Below, in pieces: positions 12,340 through 22,782 of a stretch of DNA of 64,000 bases. The translations under genes were made by a program, and so were the position numbers. The notes beneath the pieces were generated by a model. It made no database searches, was not told where the DNA came from, and saw only the letters and a program-made list of their open reading frames with translations. Source of the stretch: Selaginella tamariscina (lineage: Eukaryota; Streptophyta; Lycopodiopsida; Selaginellales; Selaginellaceae). Location of the stretch: the NCBI GenBank assembly GCA_003024785.1, contig PUQB01000512.1:62001-126000 (forward strand). The letters run 5' to 3'. The first letter of the stretch is position 1. Each line of letters starts with the position of its first letter.

Positions 12340-12835
12340 ACTGATGGGCGGGATTAATCCCGCCCATGAATCCCTCCGACGAGGAACGGTCGGCGGGATT
12401 AATCCCGCCCACAATTCTTACGACGGGGAATGGGTGGCGGGATTAAACCCGCACATAATTCTCTCCAAAACTATGATTTCAAAGAGATCTCGGATAAATC
12501 CTGTCCCCAAATTCTTAAAACAGGGATGTGGTGGCGAGATTAATCCCGCCACCCCTTCCCTGCCTTTTAAAATGGTTGCGGGATTAATCCCGCCGACAAC
12601 TCTTTCTAATAAATTCTGGTAACTCTTCATCAGTTGAGAAGGTTATTGGCGGGATTAATCCCGCCACTCTTTTTCAGTGGCGGAGAAGCATTGCCCGAGA
12701 GATGGTGGCGGGATAATCCCGCCACTCTTTTTCAGTGGCGGAGAAGCATTGCCCGAAAGATGGTGGCCGGATTAATCCCGCCACCTCTTCGAAGAGGCGA
12801 AAAAAGAAATGGCCGAATTAATCCCGCCGCCCCGG
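12340..12835. repeat. Palindrome array L (about 10 copies of GGCGGGATTAATCCCGCC)
   Basis: Copies and variants stand near 12,347, 12,393, 12,437, 12,494, 12,534, 12,577, 12,649, 12,706, 12,766 and 12,812, spaced about 40-70 bp. The first extends to a 24-bp perfect palindrome (12,344-12,367). Two neighbouring units share a 60-bp spacer containing TTTTTCAGTGGCGGAGAAG, so local tandem duplication contributes. The array begins about 140 bp upstream of the start of the leftward DUF7869-type gene. Confidence 0.92.
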
Positions 12836-13380
12836 TTAACTAGAATATTAAGTTAAAAGGATATTTAAATGGGATAAATCCCTAACGGAAATATATTATA
12901 ATCCTAATGCATTCCTAAACCCCTAAATTGTAATTTTAAGAGAGAATGTAAGAGAGTGAATCTTTATAAGTATTTTAAAATTTATTTATAATACTTACTT
13001 GTAAACAGCACTGAAGGCGCCGTGCTTTCCTATAAAGAATAGCACTCAGTTTAATCTCGCTCCTGAGATGATCACTATGAAGAAAAAAGAAGATTTAAAG
13101 AGTGAAAAATACAGAAATGAAGAAACCCTTGCCGGAGAAAGAACCAGATCTGAATTTGAGTGGAAATTAAATGCATTTTCAAATTTACATGTCAGACAAA
13201 TAATACATAGTCAGAAATTCAAATTTTTTAAAAAGAACAGAAAAATAAATTTAAGATGAGTTGACACAAATATCTGACACTCTGACATATATTACTCTCC
13301 AGTTCCAATGAGTATTTTAAAATTGCATTTAATGTTATTCAAGTGATTCAAGCTGTTTAATATTATGAAATTTTAGACTA
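12836..13380. other. AT-rich spacer, no supported gene
   Basis: The region carries no recognisable coding sequence. A 192-bp open frame at 13,068-13,259 is lysine-rich and has no features of a known family. GC content drops sharply compared with the adjacent palindrome array. Confidence 0.5.
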
Positions 13381-14170
13381 TATTCTACATTCTTAGTATT
13401 CAAGTATATTTATATTATATATATATATATAAATATACTTATACAATAAATAAATTGATATATTATTATGTATCATTTAAAATATATTCATAGTCTGTTT
13501 ATTATTATTATTTTCTTAATTACTCGAGTATTTAGTTTTCATTTCCTAGTATCAATGGGATATTCTTTATATTTTATAATATTTGAAGAATATTCTAATA
13601 TTACATTAATATATACAAATGTAGAATAATTACTGCAATAATTAAGAACAAGACTAATTTAATTATGATATTTTCTCAATTAATTTGTTATTATTTCAAG
13701 AATATCATGTGTTAAACCTTATTATCAATATTAATTAATATATTATTAAAACTATATATGACTATATATTAGATAAAATGATGTATTATTATGTATAATT
13801 TAAAATATGTTCATAGTGTGTATATTAATATCATTTCCTTAATTACTTGAGTAATTAATCTTCTTTATATTAATGGGATATTCTTTATTATTTTCTTATT
13901 ATTCCAAGAATATTCCAATATTAAACATGATTATGATAATTAATTTAGTTAATTATTTGAGTACTTAATTTACATTTGTATATTAATGGGATTTTCTCAA
14001 TTAATTTCTTATTATTTCAAGAATTTTCAATGTTAAACCTTTTTATCAATATTAAATTAATATATATTATAAAACTATATAGGCTATATATTAGATAAAT
14101 CATATATTATTATGTATATTTAAAATATGTTCATAGTGTGTTTATTAATATTATTTTCTTAATTATTCGA
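13381..14170. repeat. Three tandem copies of a ~322-bp AT-rich unit
   Basis: TATTATTATGTAT followed by a TTTAAAATAT-type segment and TTCATAGT starts at 13,461, 13,784 and 14,105, i.e. periods of 323 and 321 bp. Each unit also contains an ATTACT(C/T)GAGTA motif, ATGGGATATTCTTTAT and a GAATATTC-like palindrome. Copies differ by scattered substitutions and short gaps. Confidence 0.8.
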
Positions 14171-15240
14171 TGTTTGTTTTGCAACACATAAAAACACAAT
14201 CATAAATTTACACACGCATTACGAACACATATGCACACACATGTACAACCCTAAACCAAACTGAAGAAATATGTTGCTTCTTTATTGAAAACATCATGTT
14301 CAACGCATGTATGATATATGTACTCAATCTGTGTGTATGTAACACATTGAATTTACATGTGTAATATTTAATTAAGCTTGTTGGGAGCAAACCCTAAACC
14401 CTAATATGTAACACAATGAATTTACTCATGTAATATGTATGTCTGTGTGTATACACGTGTGTATGTATATAGTGTACTCTGTATGTATCCATGTTAATAT
14501 GTACTGCTCTCTTCTCTCAAACATACACACCATGCATGATCTATAATATGTACTCGGTCTCTCTAATATTACTAATAGTATGTATGTCTGTGTGTATAAT
14601 ACACACCATGCATGATCCATAATATGTACTGTCTCTCTTCTCTCATATACTATGTATGTATATCTATGTATAATATGTGTAAGTATATATGTGTACTAAT
14701 ATATGCAATGTATACAAAAATAATTTTTCAACACTCTCTCTTCTCTCATACATACACACCATGCATGATCCATCCTAAATCCAAAACCCTAAACCCTAAA
14801 CCCTAAACCCATGTAATATGTATGTATGTCTGTGTGTATACACGTGTGTATGTATATTATGTGTATTAATATATGCAATGTGTATGTATGTATTGATATA
14901 CATGAAACTTTAACACTCTCATGGACACACATATGTTAAATCCCTGCATGATTTATATTTTGGGGTGTATGTGATACACCCACGCACACGCACGCACACG
15001 CGCTAATAATATAATGAAAGAATATTCGTTTAGGGCGAATCTATATTTTATTCTTTTAGGGTTTAAGTATATTCTCAGAAGGAATATTCTATTAAGGTTA
15101 ATATATATATTTAATTCCTTTAGGGTTTAGGTATATTCTTAGGGTTGCAAGAGGCGGCGGCTGTGAAATCGGCGGCGGCGGCTATGCACACAGGTGAGAT
15201 CTGTGTGTGTGTATATGTATGTATGTATATATAGGGTGTG
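14171..15240. other. TATG/TGTA-rich region with interstitial telomere motifs and GAATATTC motifs
   Basis: No gene. ACACACCATGCATGATC occurs three times (about 14,525, 14,597, 14,754) in variable TG/CA-rich context. Telomere-like CCCTAAA runs occur at 14,390-14,404 and 14,784-14,810, and TTTAGGGTTTA at 15,055 and 15,122 in the opposite orientation. A GGC-trinucleotide stretch lies at 15,149-15,181. GAATATTC occurs near 15,020 and 15,081. Confidence 0.75.
14784..14810 (-). repeat. Interstitial telomere-like repeat (CCCTAAA)n
   Basis: Three complete CCCTAAA units plus a partial fourth, matching the plant-type telomere repeat TTTAGGG on the opposite strand. Shorter one- to two-unit relatives lie at 14,226, 14,394, 15,055 and 15,122. 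Confidence 0.9.
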
Positions 15241-16082
15241 CATAATTTTATGTGTACCAGTATCTATAAATTTGTTTTTATTGATCTATCTCTCCCACAC
15301 ACACGCACACTGCTTTACATATATATATATATATATAATCAATGCATATTAACAAATAGTATACAACACTAGTTTATATATATGCTTATATATTCATATG
15401 GGTTATATATCTATATACACATATATATATGTGTGTGTTTATCTGTATAATTTTATTTATTTATTAGTTTTATCTCTCGCACACACACGCACACTCCTGT
15501 GTATATATATGTGTGTGTGTTGTTTGTTTATCTGTATGATTTTATTTGTTTCGCTCACACACGCATACACACAATATATATATACACATATATATATACC
15601 TATATACATATATACATACATATATTATGTGTACCAGTATCTATATAATTTTTTTTATTGATCTATCTCTCCCACACATACACACACTGCTTTACATATA
15701 TAATATATAATATATATAATCAATGCATATTAACAAATAGTATACAACACTAGTTTATATATATGCTTATATATTCATAGACTCTCTCTCTTTCTCTATG
15801 GGTTATATATCTATATACACACATATATATGTGTGTGTTTATCTGTATAATTTTATTTATTTATTAGTTTTATTTTCGCACACACACGCACACTCCTGTG
15901 TATATATATGTGTGTGTGTGTGTTTGTTTATCTGTATGATTTTATTTGTTTCGCTCACACGCATACACACGATATACATATACACACATATATATACCTA
16001 TGTACACACATATATATGTCCAGTACTATAAATTTTATTTATTTATCTATCTCTTGCACACACACGTACACTCATATACTAC

Positions 16083-16125
<43 letters not shown>

Positions 16126-16192
16126 TATATATGTGTGTGTTTTATCTGTATAATTTTTTATTTATTATTTTTTCTCGCACACACGCTAAGCC
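15241..16192. repeat. ~2.5 tandem copies of a ~377-bp microsatellite-rich unit
   Basis: TGTGTACCAGTATCTATA starts at 15,251 and again at 15,628 (period 377), and a decayed third start (CCAGTACTATAAATTTTATT) occurs near 16,020. Each unit contains (CA)n, (TA)n and (TG)n tracts plus a conserved ATCAATGCATATTAACAAAT segment. All long open frames here are runs of Tyr/Ile/His/Thr from these dinucleotides. Confidence 0.85.
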
Positions 16193-16195
16193 CCT

Positions 16196-17648
16196 CGAGC
16201 GGCGGGATTAATCGCCGCTATAGGTTTATGGCCTCGGCGGCGGATTAATCCCGCCTATAGGTTTATGGCCTTGGCAACGGGATTAATCCCGCCGCTCACC
16301 CATGCCCTGCGCGAATGCAGCGGGATTTATCTCGCCGGCAATGGCCTGTGTGAAGACCCTAATGGGCGGGATTAATCCCGGTGGATTCCGCGCAGGCATT
16401 TACAGGGATGGGCGGCGGGATTAATCCCGCCGCTCATGAGGCTAACCGAAGAGCCTGCATGAAAGATCCTGCACGGAAGGCTAACCGAAGAGCCTACATG
16501 ACATGTCCTGCGCGTAAGGCGGCGGGATTAATCCCGCCGCCCAGGAATTCACGCAGGACATGAACGGCGGGATTAATCCCGCCCCACGCTCATGCCCTTC
16601 GCGGAGGGGGCGGGATTAATCCCGCGCTCAGGCACTTCTGCAGGATATAAGTGGCGGGATTAATCCCACCCCCATCCCTGTTCAAAATGCCGCAGAATAT
16701 ATATGTGTGAGCGCATGATTTACAGAGGGCGGCGGGATCTCTCCGAACCTTCATTGCCCGGTGGCGGGATTAATCCCGCCACCCTTTTTTCCTCCATTGA
16801 TATGTTGAATCAATCCCGAACTAACTCTGTCTGAGACGGAGAAGGTTTACAAAATACCAATGGAGGGAACTGAGAAGGGTGGTGGGATTAATTTCACCAT
16901 CCCTTACATGTGGGCGGATTAATCCCGCCGCGTACGCATGCCCTGCACGGAATCGGGCGGGATTTATCCCGCCGCCATTGGCCTTGCCTGAAGGGCCTAG
17001 GCGGCGGGATTAATCCCGCAAGATTTCGCACAGGGCGTTGGCGTTCGGCGGGATTAATCCCGCCGACTAAGGCCCGAGTGAAGGGCCTGGGAGGCGGGAT
17101 TAATCCGCGCATACGCATGCCCTGCGCGAAATCGGGGATTTATCCCGCCATTGGCCTGCCTGAAGTGCCTAGGCGGCGGGATTAATCCCGCCGATTCCGC
17201 GCAGGGAATTGGCGTCCGGCGGGATTAATCCCGCCGCATAGGGACCGAGTGAAGGCCCTGGGCGGCGGGATTAATCCCGCCGAGTCTTCAATGCGTTGGA
17301 GAAATGAATCCGCCACCCTTCCCTTTTTCTCCATTGGTGAGTCGGACCAATCCCAAACGTTTCTGTCTGAAGACGTAGAAGGTTTACAACATACCAATGG
17401 AGGAATGGGAAGGGTGGCGAATTCATTTAACCATCCCTTACATGGTGGGCGAGATTAATCCCGCCTCCTTTCTGGAGTCACTGAAGGGTGTGTGAGAAAT
17501 AAATCCTGCCCAGTTCTCTCTGAGACCAAAAGGGTGGCAAGATTAATTCCGCACTCCCGTTCAAGGCCTCCAAAAGGTGGCGAGATTAATCCCGCCCACT
17601 CTTTCAGGAGGCATTGAAGGGGTGGCGAGATTAATCCCGCCGCACCTT
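16196..17648. repeat. Palindrome array R (about 25 copies of GGCGGGATTAATCCCGCC)
   Basis: Copies recur about every 40-48 bp from 16,199 to 17,640, with gaps near 16,430-16,515 and 17,285-17,440. The copy at 16,518-16,541 is a 24-bp perfect palindrome. Common changes are single transitions (GATTTATC, GAGATTAATC). Spacers are also related: ACGCATGCCCTGC starts at 16,934 and 17,113 (179-bp, four-unit higher-order repeat), and a CTCCATTG...CCAATGGAGG segment recurs at 16,792 and 17,320 (about 528 bp apart). The array ends about 300 bp before the first exon of the ParB-like gene. Confidence 0.93.
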
Positions 17649-17983
17649 CCATGTGAATATATATGTGTATTAGTATATATAAGTTGCATATCTCATTTTA
17701 TTTACTTTTATCATCTTATCATAATATTTCGAATAAAAGCTAGGAATCTATGTAAAACTGTCCAGAGCTCACATTTGTGGTGATTCTAAAACGAAATGTT
17801 ATCTTTCTTTTGCACTAGCACAAATGTGAGCTTCGGACAGTTAATTACGTTACTTCTCTCTGTGTATTATTTTTGTATATTCGGGTTTATACAAGTGTGT
17901 GTGCGTTTTTATATGATTTGTATTCATAGTGTATTATTTTGCAGAAGGACGATTTGATCAAACAAGGAGATCGAGTCATTAGT
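17649..17983 (+). promoter_or_regulatory. Upstream region of the ParB-like gene with a 22-bp stem-loop
   Basis: Between array R and the first ATG. Arms at 17,758-17,779 and 17,819-17,840 (CACAAATGTGAGCTTCGGACAG on the right) pair at 20 of 22 positions around a 39-base loop. A 3' splice-like TTTTGCAG at 17,937-17,944 precedes the first recognisable exon, so the transcript may begin upstream and the hairpin could be in the 5' UTR or an intron. Confidence 0.55.
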
Positions 17984-20900
17984 ATGGAGTCGTCGTCAAA
18001 TTCTGGGTAAGAATTAAAATAAAATCTGTTATACTCGGATATTGAACTAATATTTTGTATTCAGATGTGGAATTGAGGACATTAAAGACAAGAGCAGGAG
18101 AAGAGATGGGCAGGGGGATTCTGGAATCAACTTAGCCATTTTTTAAGATAAATGGGAAGCGCATTGGAGCAACCATGGTCTGTCAAATTAACCTCTATCA
18201 CATCTCATGGACAAGCAAAACAATGGAAAGTAGATTCGCTAGTCAAGCACCCGAAAGTAGGCTGCGAACCCAGATTGGACGATTCTCGACAGATATGCCT
18301 GTTCCATCCAATGTCACGTTCTCGGATCCAGAGGTCGTCAGTTACAACATTAATTTCGGGTGGTTTTGTTCGACTTGTGGATAATGACGTTCACGTGTTC
18401 ACTAATGATGTTGACCTTGGAGTTCTTCTTAAACTCAACGAAAGCCCATCTATGGAGGGGATTCCATCTGGAAGTCTCTTCGAAGACTCATCGAGTAGGT
18501 GTATTGTCAGGAGATATTGCTTCACAATACAGAAAATCAGCAAGTGGAGCAATCTTCCCTCTTCACATTGAAGAAGAACACAGCGACATCATAATGGAGA
18601 TTGAGAGGTGGCTCGGTCTCAGGTTCTCTACAGATCACGTTCAATTTGCTTAGGAAGCTTCGGGAGCTGGAAGAGTGTGCCGAGAACACTAGAACAGCTG
18701 CAGTCGGGGATCACACATGTTGATTCGGATCGCAAAAGAAAATCATCAATCGTTTTGTCAGCTGCACCTGTGGCATCTCATGCTGCAATAAGTCACAAGG
18801 AAATGATGTTGGATGATAAGATTTATCCTTGTAGGGTTAAATATTGCAGCGTCAACCCAAACTTCAATTACAGGCCACTCAACCAGGAACGTGTAGCTGA
18901 GCTCATGGAGAAGATGAAGGACGACAATTCTTATACCGTTCCACATAATGCTGTTTTGTGTCCATACTATGAAAGAAGGAAGGGCGCTGACAAAGTCTGG
19001 ATCACAACACCAGAACAACTCATGAAGATTCAGACGGAGAATAAAAATCTATCAAGTACTACATCATTAGTGGCCAGCACACAATAACGGCAGCCCAACG
19101 ACTTCTCGATGAACACAACAAAGGAACGATGGCAACAAAACTTTCCGAGCATACCCGTGAGAAGCTGACAAAAAGATCGGCGTTTTTAGCTAAGCCGAAT
19201 CTCACAATCGAGCAGTACCATAAGTTATCGGCGGAATGGGACGCTGCCGACACCAACCACTACAACAGCAAAATATGGGAGAAGTTTAAACACACGCGAG
19301 CCGTGTGGGAATCTCTTCAGCGACCACAAAGAGCTACCGCAGGGAATACACAATCTGCGGAATACCGGGTAAGCAAATTGTTTGGGCGGGATTTATCTCG
19401 CCGGTATATTAATCTGTCTTTTTCCTCAGAGAGTTGAAGAAATTGCAGCAGTTGATTTTGCCCAGGTGGGCGGGAAGGAAACATCCTTTCTGATGATGTT
19501 GATTTCTTGCCCCGAAGATAGGATCTTTGCCAAATGGTTGGGGATTATGGAATCCTTTTCAAAAGGAACACTGAAGAAGAAGCAGACAAGTGAAGGGGAG
19601 CCCTCAGAAAAGTCTGCAAAGAAACCCAGTAAGACGCCGAAGGCTAAGTCTGTTCAATCTACAAAGGATGTAGACAACGATTTCAAGCTCACATGGTTGA
19701 AGCCTTTAAATGGAACAACGATGGAGGAGATGGAAGTCTTGGCTGATTTGGTGATCGATGGCAAACTACAAATTAATAACAGCAGCCCAACCTCTCCTTT
19801 TCATCTCAAGGCAATGGAGTTGAAGACGGTCAGGCATTTCAAGGAGTGGTTGGGAATACACTGCCACAAACTGGGTTGGACCTCGACTTCAACATATGAA
19901 GAGGTCAGCAAATATTTGCATGTGACGAACGATGATATGCTTGTCGAATGGGTGAACCAATCGGAAGATCTAGGCAAGAATCTATTGCACGCCAACGCCA
20001 AAAAGGAGAACATTGGGATGACGCCTTCTCTTATGGCAGTCCTTCAGCAGCGGAGAACCGAATTGAACCTTATAAAGGAGGATGCTACGAATCACGACAA
20101 GCCCTACAGATGTTTGTTGTTAGATTCGGAGACTTTATGGGGTAACATCACTGCTTGTAGGAAACCGTTTCAATTGTTCGTGATGGATCGGCGGGTGTCA
20201 AAAAATCTTTCGACAGATAGGGCACTAGAGGATCTGGTGGAGAAACTTAGCCGTGCAAGCATATACATAGAAGGTATTTATTATTGAATTCATGCTTGCG
20301 CTCTTCACTGATACCTACTTTTTCAGGTATTTATTTCTTGATTCTTGCTCATGTCACCGATACTTTTGCCTTCGCCTTCGCCAAGAAGAATAGACATCGT
20401 TGGACAGGATTTTATATGAACGATGCTAATCCCAAGTGCATTGATACCGTTGTTCACTTGGTTGTTAGGAATGCGCCAAACAATTTCAAGCTTCCAAATG
20501 ACTGGCCAGGCATCTGTTTGCACTCCAACGGCCCTGAACCTCCATCCGATACACCGATAGGTATGAGTGACGTATTCGGCAATGTACGTTATCCAAACAT
20601 TACAAGTCAAGCGGCACGGAGCATCGTCAACTTGATAGGGGTCCACAGTGATGCGTGGGTTTTTGACTACTGCACTAGGGGGTCCGTCTTGAAGGAGTGT
20701 TACCTTCGGCATACATGTGTGTTTGCCGTTGAAAAGGATAAGACCATGGTTGAGGACCTGAACAAGTGGATAGATTGGGTCTCAACTGAGTACCCCAACG
20801 ATCCATAAAGGCGTATTTGAGAAAGTTCCCTCCAGATAAGTGCGATAGCTCTGAAGGTGAATCTGGTTCAATCTCGGAGTCTGAGAACGAACTTCAATCA

Positions 20901-21068
20901 GATATTAGACCGGAAGTTATCTCGAGGAGTACAGAACATTCGCACACTCCAGGACCCATGGAAACATCAATAGAAGATGCAGAAGATCTTGAACCATCTC
21001 ACAAGCGGCTTAGACCTTCTTCGCCTCACTCAGAAGGTAATAGCGAAGAAGAATTGATAATGAATTGA
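17984..21068 (+). CDS. ParB-like / methyltransferase-like fusion protein, frame-broken
   Basis: Exons are separated by GT-AG introns at 18,007-18,064, 19,369-19,429 and 20,274-20,326. The start is the ATG at 17,984 (MESSSNSG). The first 600 bases after exon 2 switch frame several times. A ParB/Srx-like domain is clear at 18,820-19,110: PCRVKYCSVNPNFNYRPLN, RVAELMEKM, then IISGQHTITAAQRLL after a one-base shift in an A-run at 19,042. A Lys/Ser-rich linker (19,560-19,680) and helical region follow. The C-terminal half resembles a permuted (class beta) DNA N4/N6 methyltransferase: PFQLFVMDRR (20,165) stands where DPPY is expected, and WVFDYCTRGSVL (20,656) where the SAM-binding FxGxG motif is expected. 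Key catalytic residues are missing. The tail is acidic with HKRLRPSSP (possible NLS), reached by another shift near 20,806. ParB identification is firm; the methylase fold is inference. Confidence 0.68.
19384..19402. repeat. Single palindrome copy inside an intron of the ParB-like gene
   Basis: GGGCGGGATTTATCTCGCC occupies the middle of the 61-bp intron 19,369-19,429. It is the same unit as in arrays L and R (the GATTTATCTCGCC variant also occurs at about 16,319) and is the only copy seen in the gene body. Confidence 0.85.
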
Positions 21069-21371
21069 TAGAGTGATGAATAGTTGTAAATGAGTGTAAC
21101 ATAAGGCATTTTTGTATATTTCTTTTATATTTGTACAGAAAATAAATTCTCAAGGATTAATGAAGCTTTTAGTTCAAACATGGGTCACACATTAACAAGG
21201 TAAATAATATACCTTGATAATTTTAAGGTCAGCTAATTATCATTTTGCAGATGTAATGAAATAATTGAGAACATGGATTTTCAGCATTGCATGAGGTAAG
21301 AGAGGGGTTTGGCGACAATTTCTTGTGCCACATGTCAGAATGACAGAGTTCATGCAGGAAATGGATAATAA
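21069..21371 (+). other. Intergenic/5' exon region between ParB-like and HAD-like genes
   Basis: Two exon-like segments bounded by splice signals are visible: 21,137-21,200 (after TTTGTACAG, before GTAAATAA) and 21,251-21,294 (after TTTTGCAG, before GTAAGAGA). They have no long frame, so they could be untranslated leader exons of the HAD-like gene or 3' UTR exons of the ParB-like gene. Confidence 0.4.
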
Positions 21372-22518
21372 TGCAGCTCAAAACATCGTTACCATGGGGG
21401 CCACTTCATCATCATTTTTATTGGCTTCATTCCGAAATCAATTTCTTCAGCGCATGCAATATCTGAATCTTGTAAGGATGATGTACAATTAAATGATGAA
21501 GGGATAGGCAACGAGATAGTGGCAACGGATAAATGTGAAAGGGAGCAAACAAGTGATTTGCAAAGTATTCAAGAGGCAACGCTATCTCATGTTACTCATG
21601 GCCATATTGTGTTGTTGGATGTCAATGGTGTTCTGCTTCATCGACAAAGGCCCAGGATAGAAAAAAGAAATCAAACAAGGAGATTTCATTCCTTGTCATG
21701 GTAAATTTCGATATGATATTATTTTTCGTCCAGGGTTGGATCGTCTCTTTCAAAAGCTTAAGGAGATGGGTGCGCTTGTGGGGATTTGGTCATGCATGCA
21801 GATTCATAACTTAACACCGCTGTTGAATTTACTTAAGAAACATTGTAGTGTTGCAGAAGAGGTGATTCGTAAAGATTGGATTTTTGACCAGCGAATATGT
21901 TATAAACCTCTCGAATTTCACAATATAAGAAAGGAAAGCAAGCCATACTTCTTCAAGAATGAAAGAATAATTGGGACTCATGGGGAGATCAGTCGCTTAA
22001 GGATAATGAAGAACGCACAGATGTTAGTAGTAGACGACTCTCCTCAGAAGGCTATGCTCAACCAAAACATTGCTTGTATTCATCCAATCACTTTCGATCC
22101 ATATTCTGATACCGATATCATGGATGAGCTAGTGAACTACTTGGATACGTGCCTCAGAAAGAAGAATCTCGAAAATTTTTGTGAGCAGTATCCACCGTAT
22201 CATACATTTCCTGAAGCTTTTCTTTCTCGTGATATTGAATTTTATAAAATGAAGGATAGCAACCGGGCGCTTTATAATATTATTCTTAAGGAACGTCAGT
22301 TTTTAGATGAGCCTTTATGCAGACCTTCTCTTATCACATCTTATGTATTAACAAGGATGGCAACTCCCAATTGCATTCGTGAGAGTGTTAAGTGGTGGCA
22401 ACAACATCAAGATATTGACCAAAATGATTTGATTAATCCGGAGAGTGATGATTTAGACAAAATGAAGATTTCTTTGTATGATAGAAAGAAAGTATTTATA
22501 AAAAAATTAACATGTTGA
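21372..22518 (+). CDS. HAD-superfamily (FCP1/NIF-type) phosphatase-like protein, one frame break
   Basis: The frame is open from 21,372; no good ATG is evident, so the true start is probably in an upstream exon. Motif I is VLLDVNGVLLHR near 21,610, motif II GALVGIWSCM near 21,766, and motif IV MLVVDDSPQKAM near 22,021, followed by ITFDPYSDTD. This is the FCP1-type HAD layout (FRPGLDRLFQKLKE sits between motifs I and II). The second Asp of the DxD motif is Asn, as in some plant DLNG-type HAD proteins, so catalysis is uncertain. One extra A in an A-run near 21,660 shifts the frame; removing it joins both halves. The C-terminal 120 residues are not recognised. It ends 265 bp inside the right TIR, so it is a passenger of the element. 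Confidence 0.72.
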
Positions 22519-22761
22519 TAAGAAAATGATTTCATTTGTAATTATGTTTGATAGTATTTCTTCATTATTGTAAACTATTTTTAATAATATGAATATTCTA
22601 AGATATTTTAGGAATATTCCTTACTAAGTAAGGTTATTGAAGGATTAATTAATTAATTAATTAATATTTAAGGCTTAATTACATATTAATTAAATGATTA
22701 ATTAATAATTAAAACTTAAGTATTAATTAGTAATTTATTTTATATTCCCATTTTCACGTAT
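22519..22761. other. Right subterminal region with GAATATTC motifs
   Basis: AT-rich tail of the 14.2-kb element, including GAATATTC at 22,591, GGAATATTCC at 22,612 and an ATTA tetranucleotide run at 22,643-22,665. The motif mirrors those near the left TIR. Confidence 0.55.
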
Positions 22762-22782
22762 CATGCCCACTTTAGTTACAAC
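22762..22782 (-). repeat. Right terminal inverted repeat of the 14.2-kb element
   Basis: Inverse complement of 8,583-8,603 at 20 of 21 positions, followed one base later by TGCA, the putative target duplication. Confidence 0.8.

Noticed and set aside
15398..16248. Several open frames of 77-100 codons rich in Tyr, Ile, His and Thr
   Set aside because: They are translations of CA/TA/TG microsatellites within the 377-bp tandem units.
16381..17452. Open frames in the palindrome arrays with repeated GGINPA / AGLIPP peptides (also 12,344-12,843)
   Set aside because: The peptides are direct translations of the palindrome repeat on both strands; frames on opposite strands are equally open, and no start, splice or domain evidence supports a protein.
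16196..17648. CRISPR-like array (short repeats with regular spacing)
   Set aside because: Each repeat is a full palindrome, spacers are related to each other rather than unique, no cas genes exist, and the DNA is clearly eukaryotic with spliceosomal introns.
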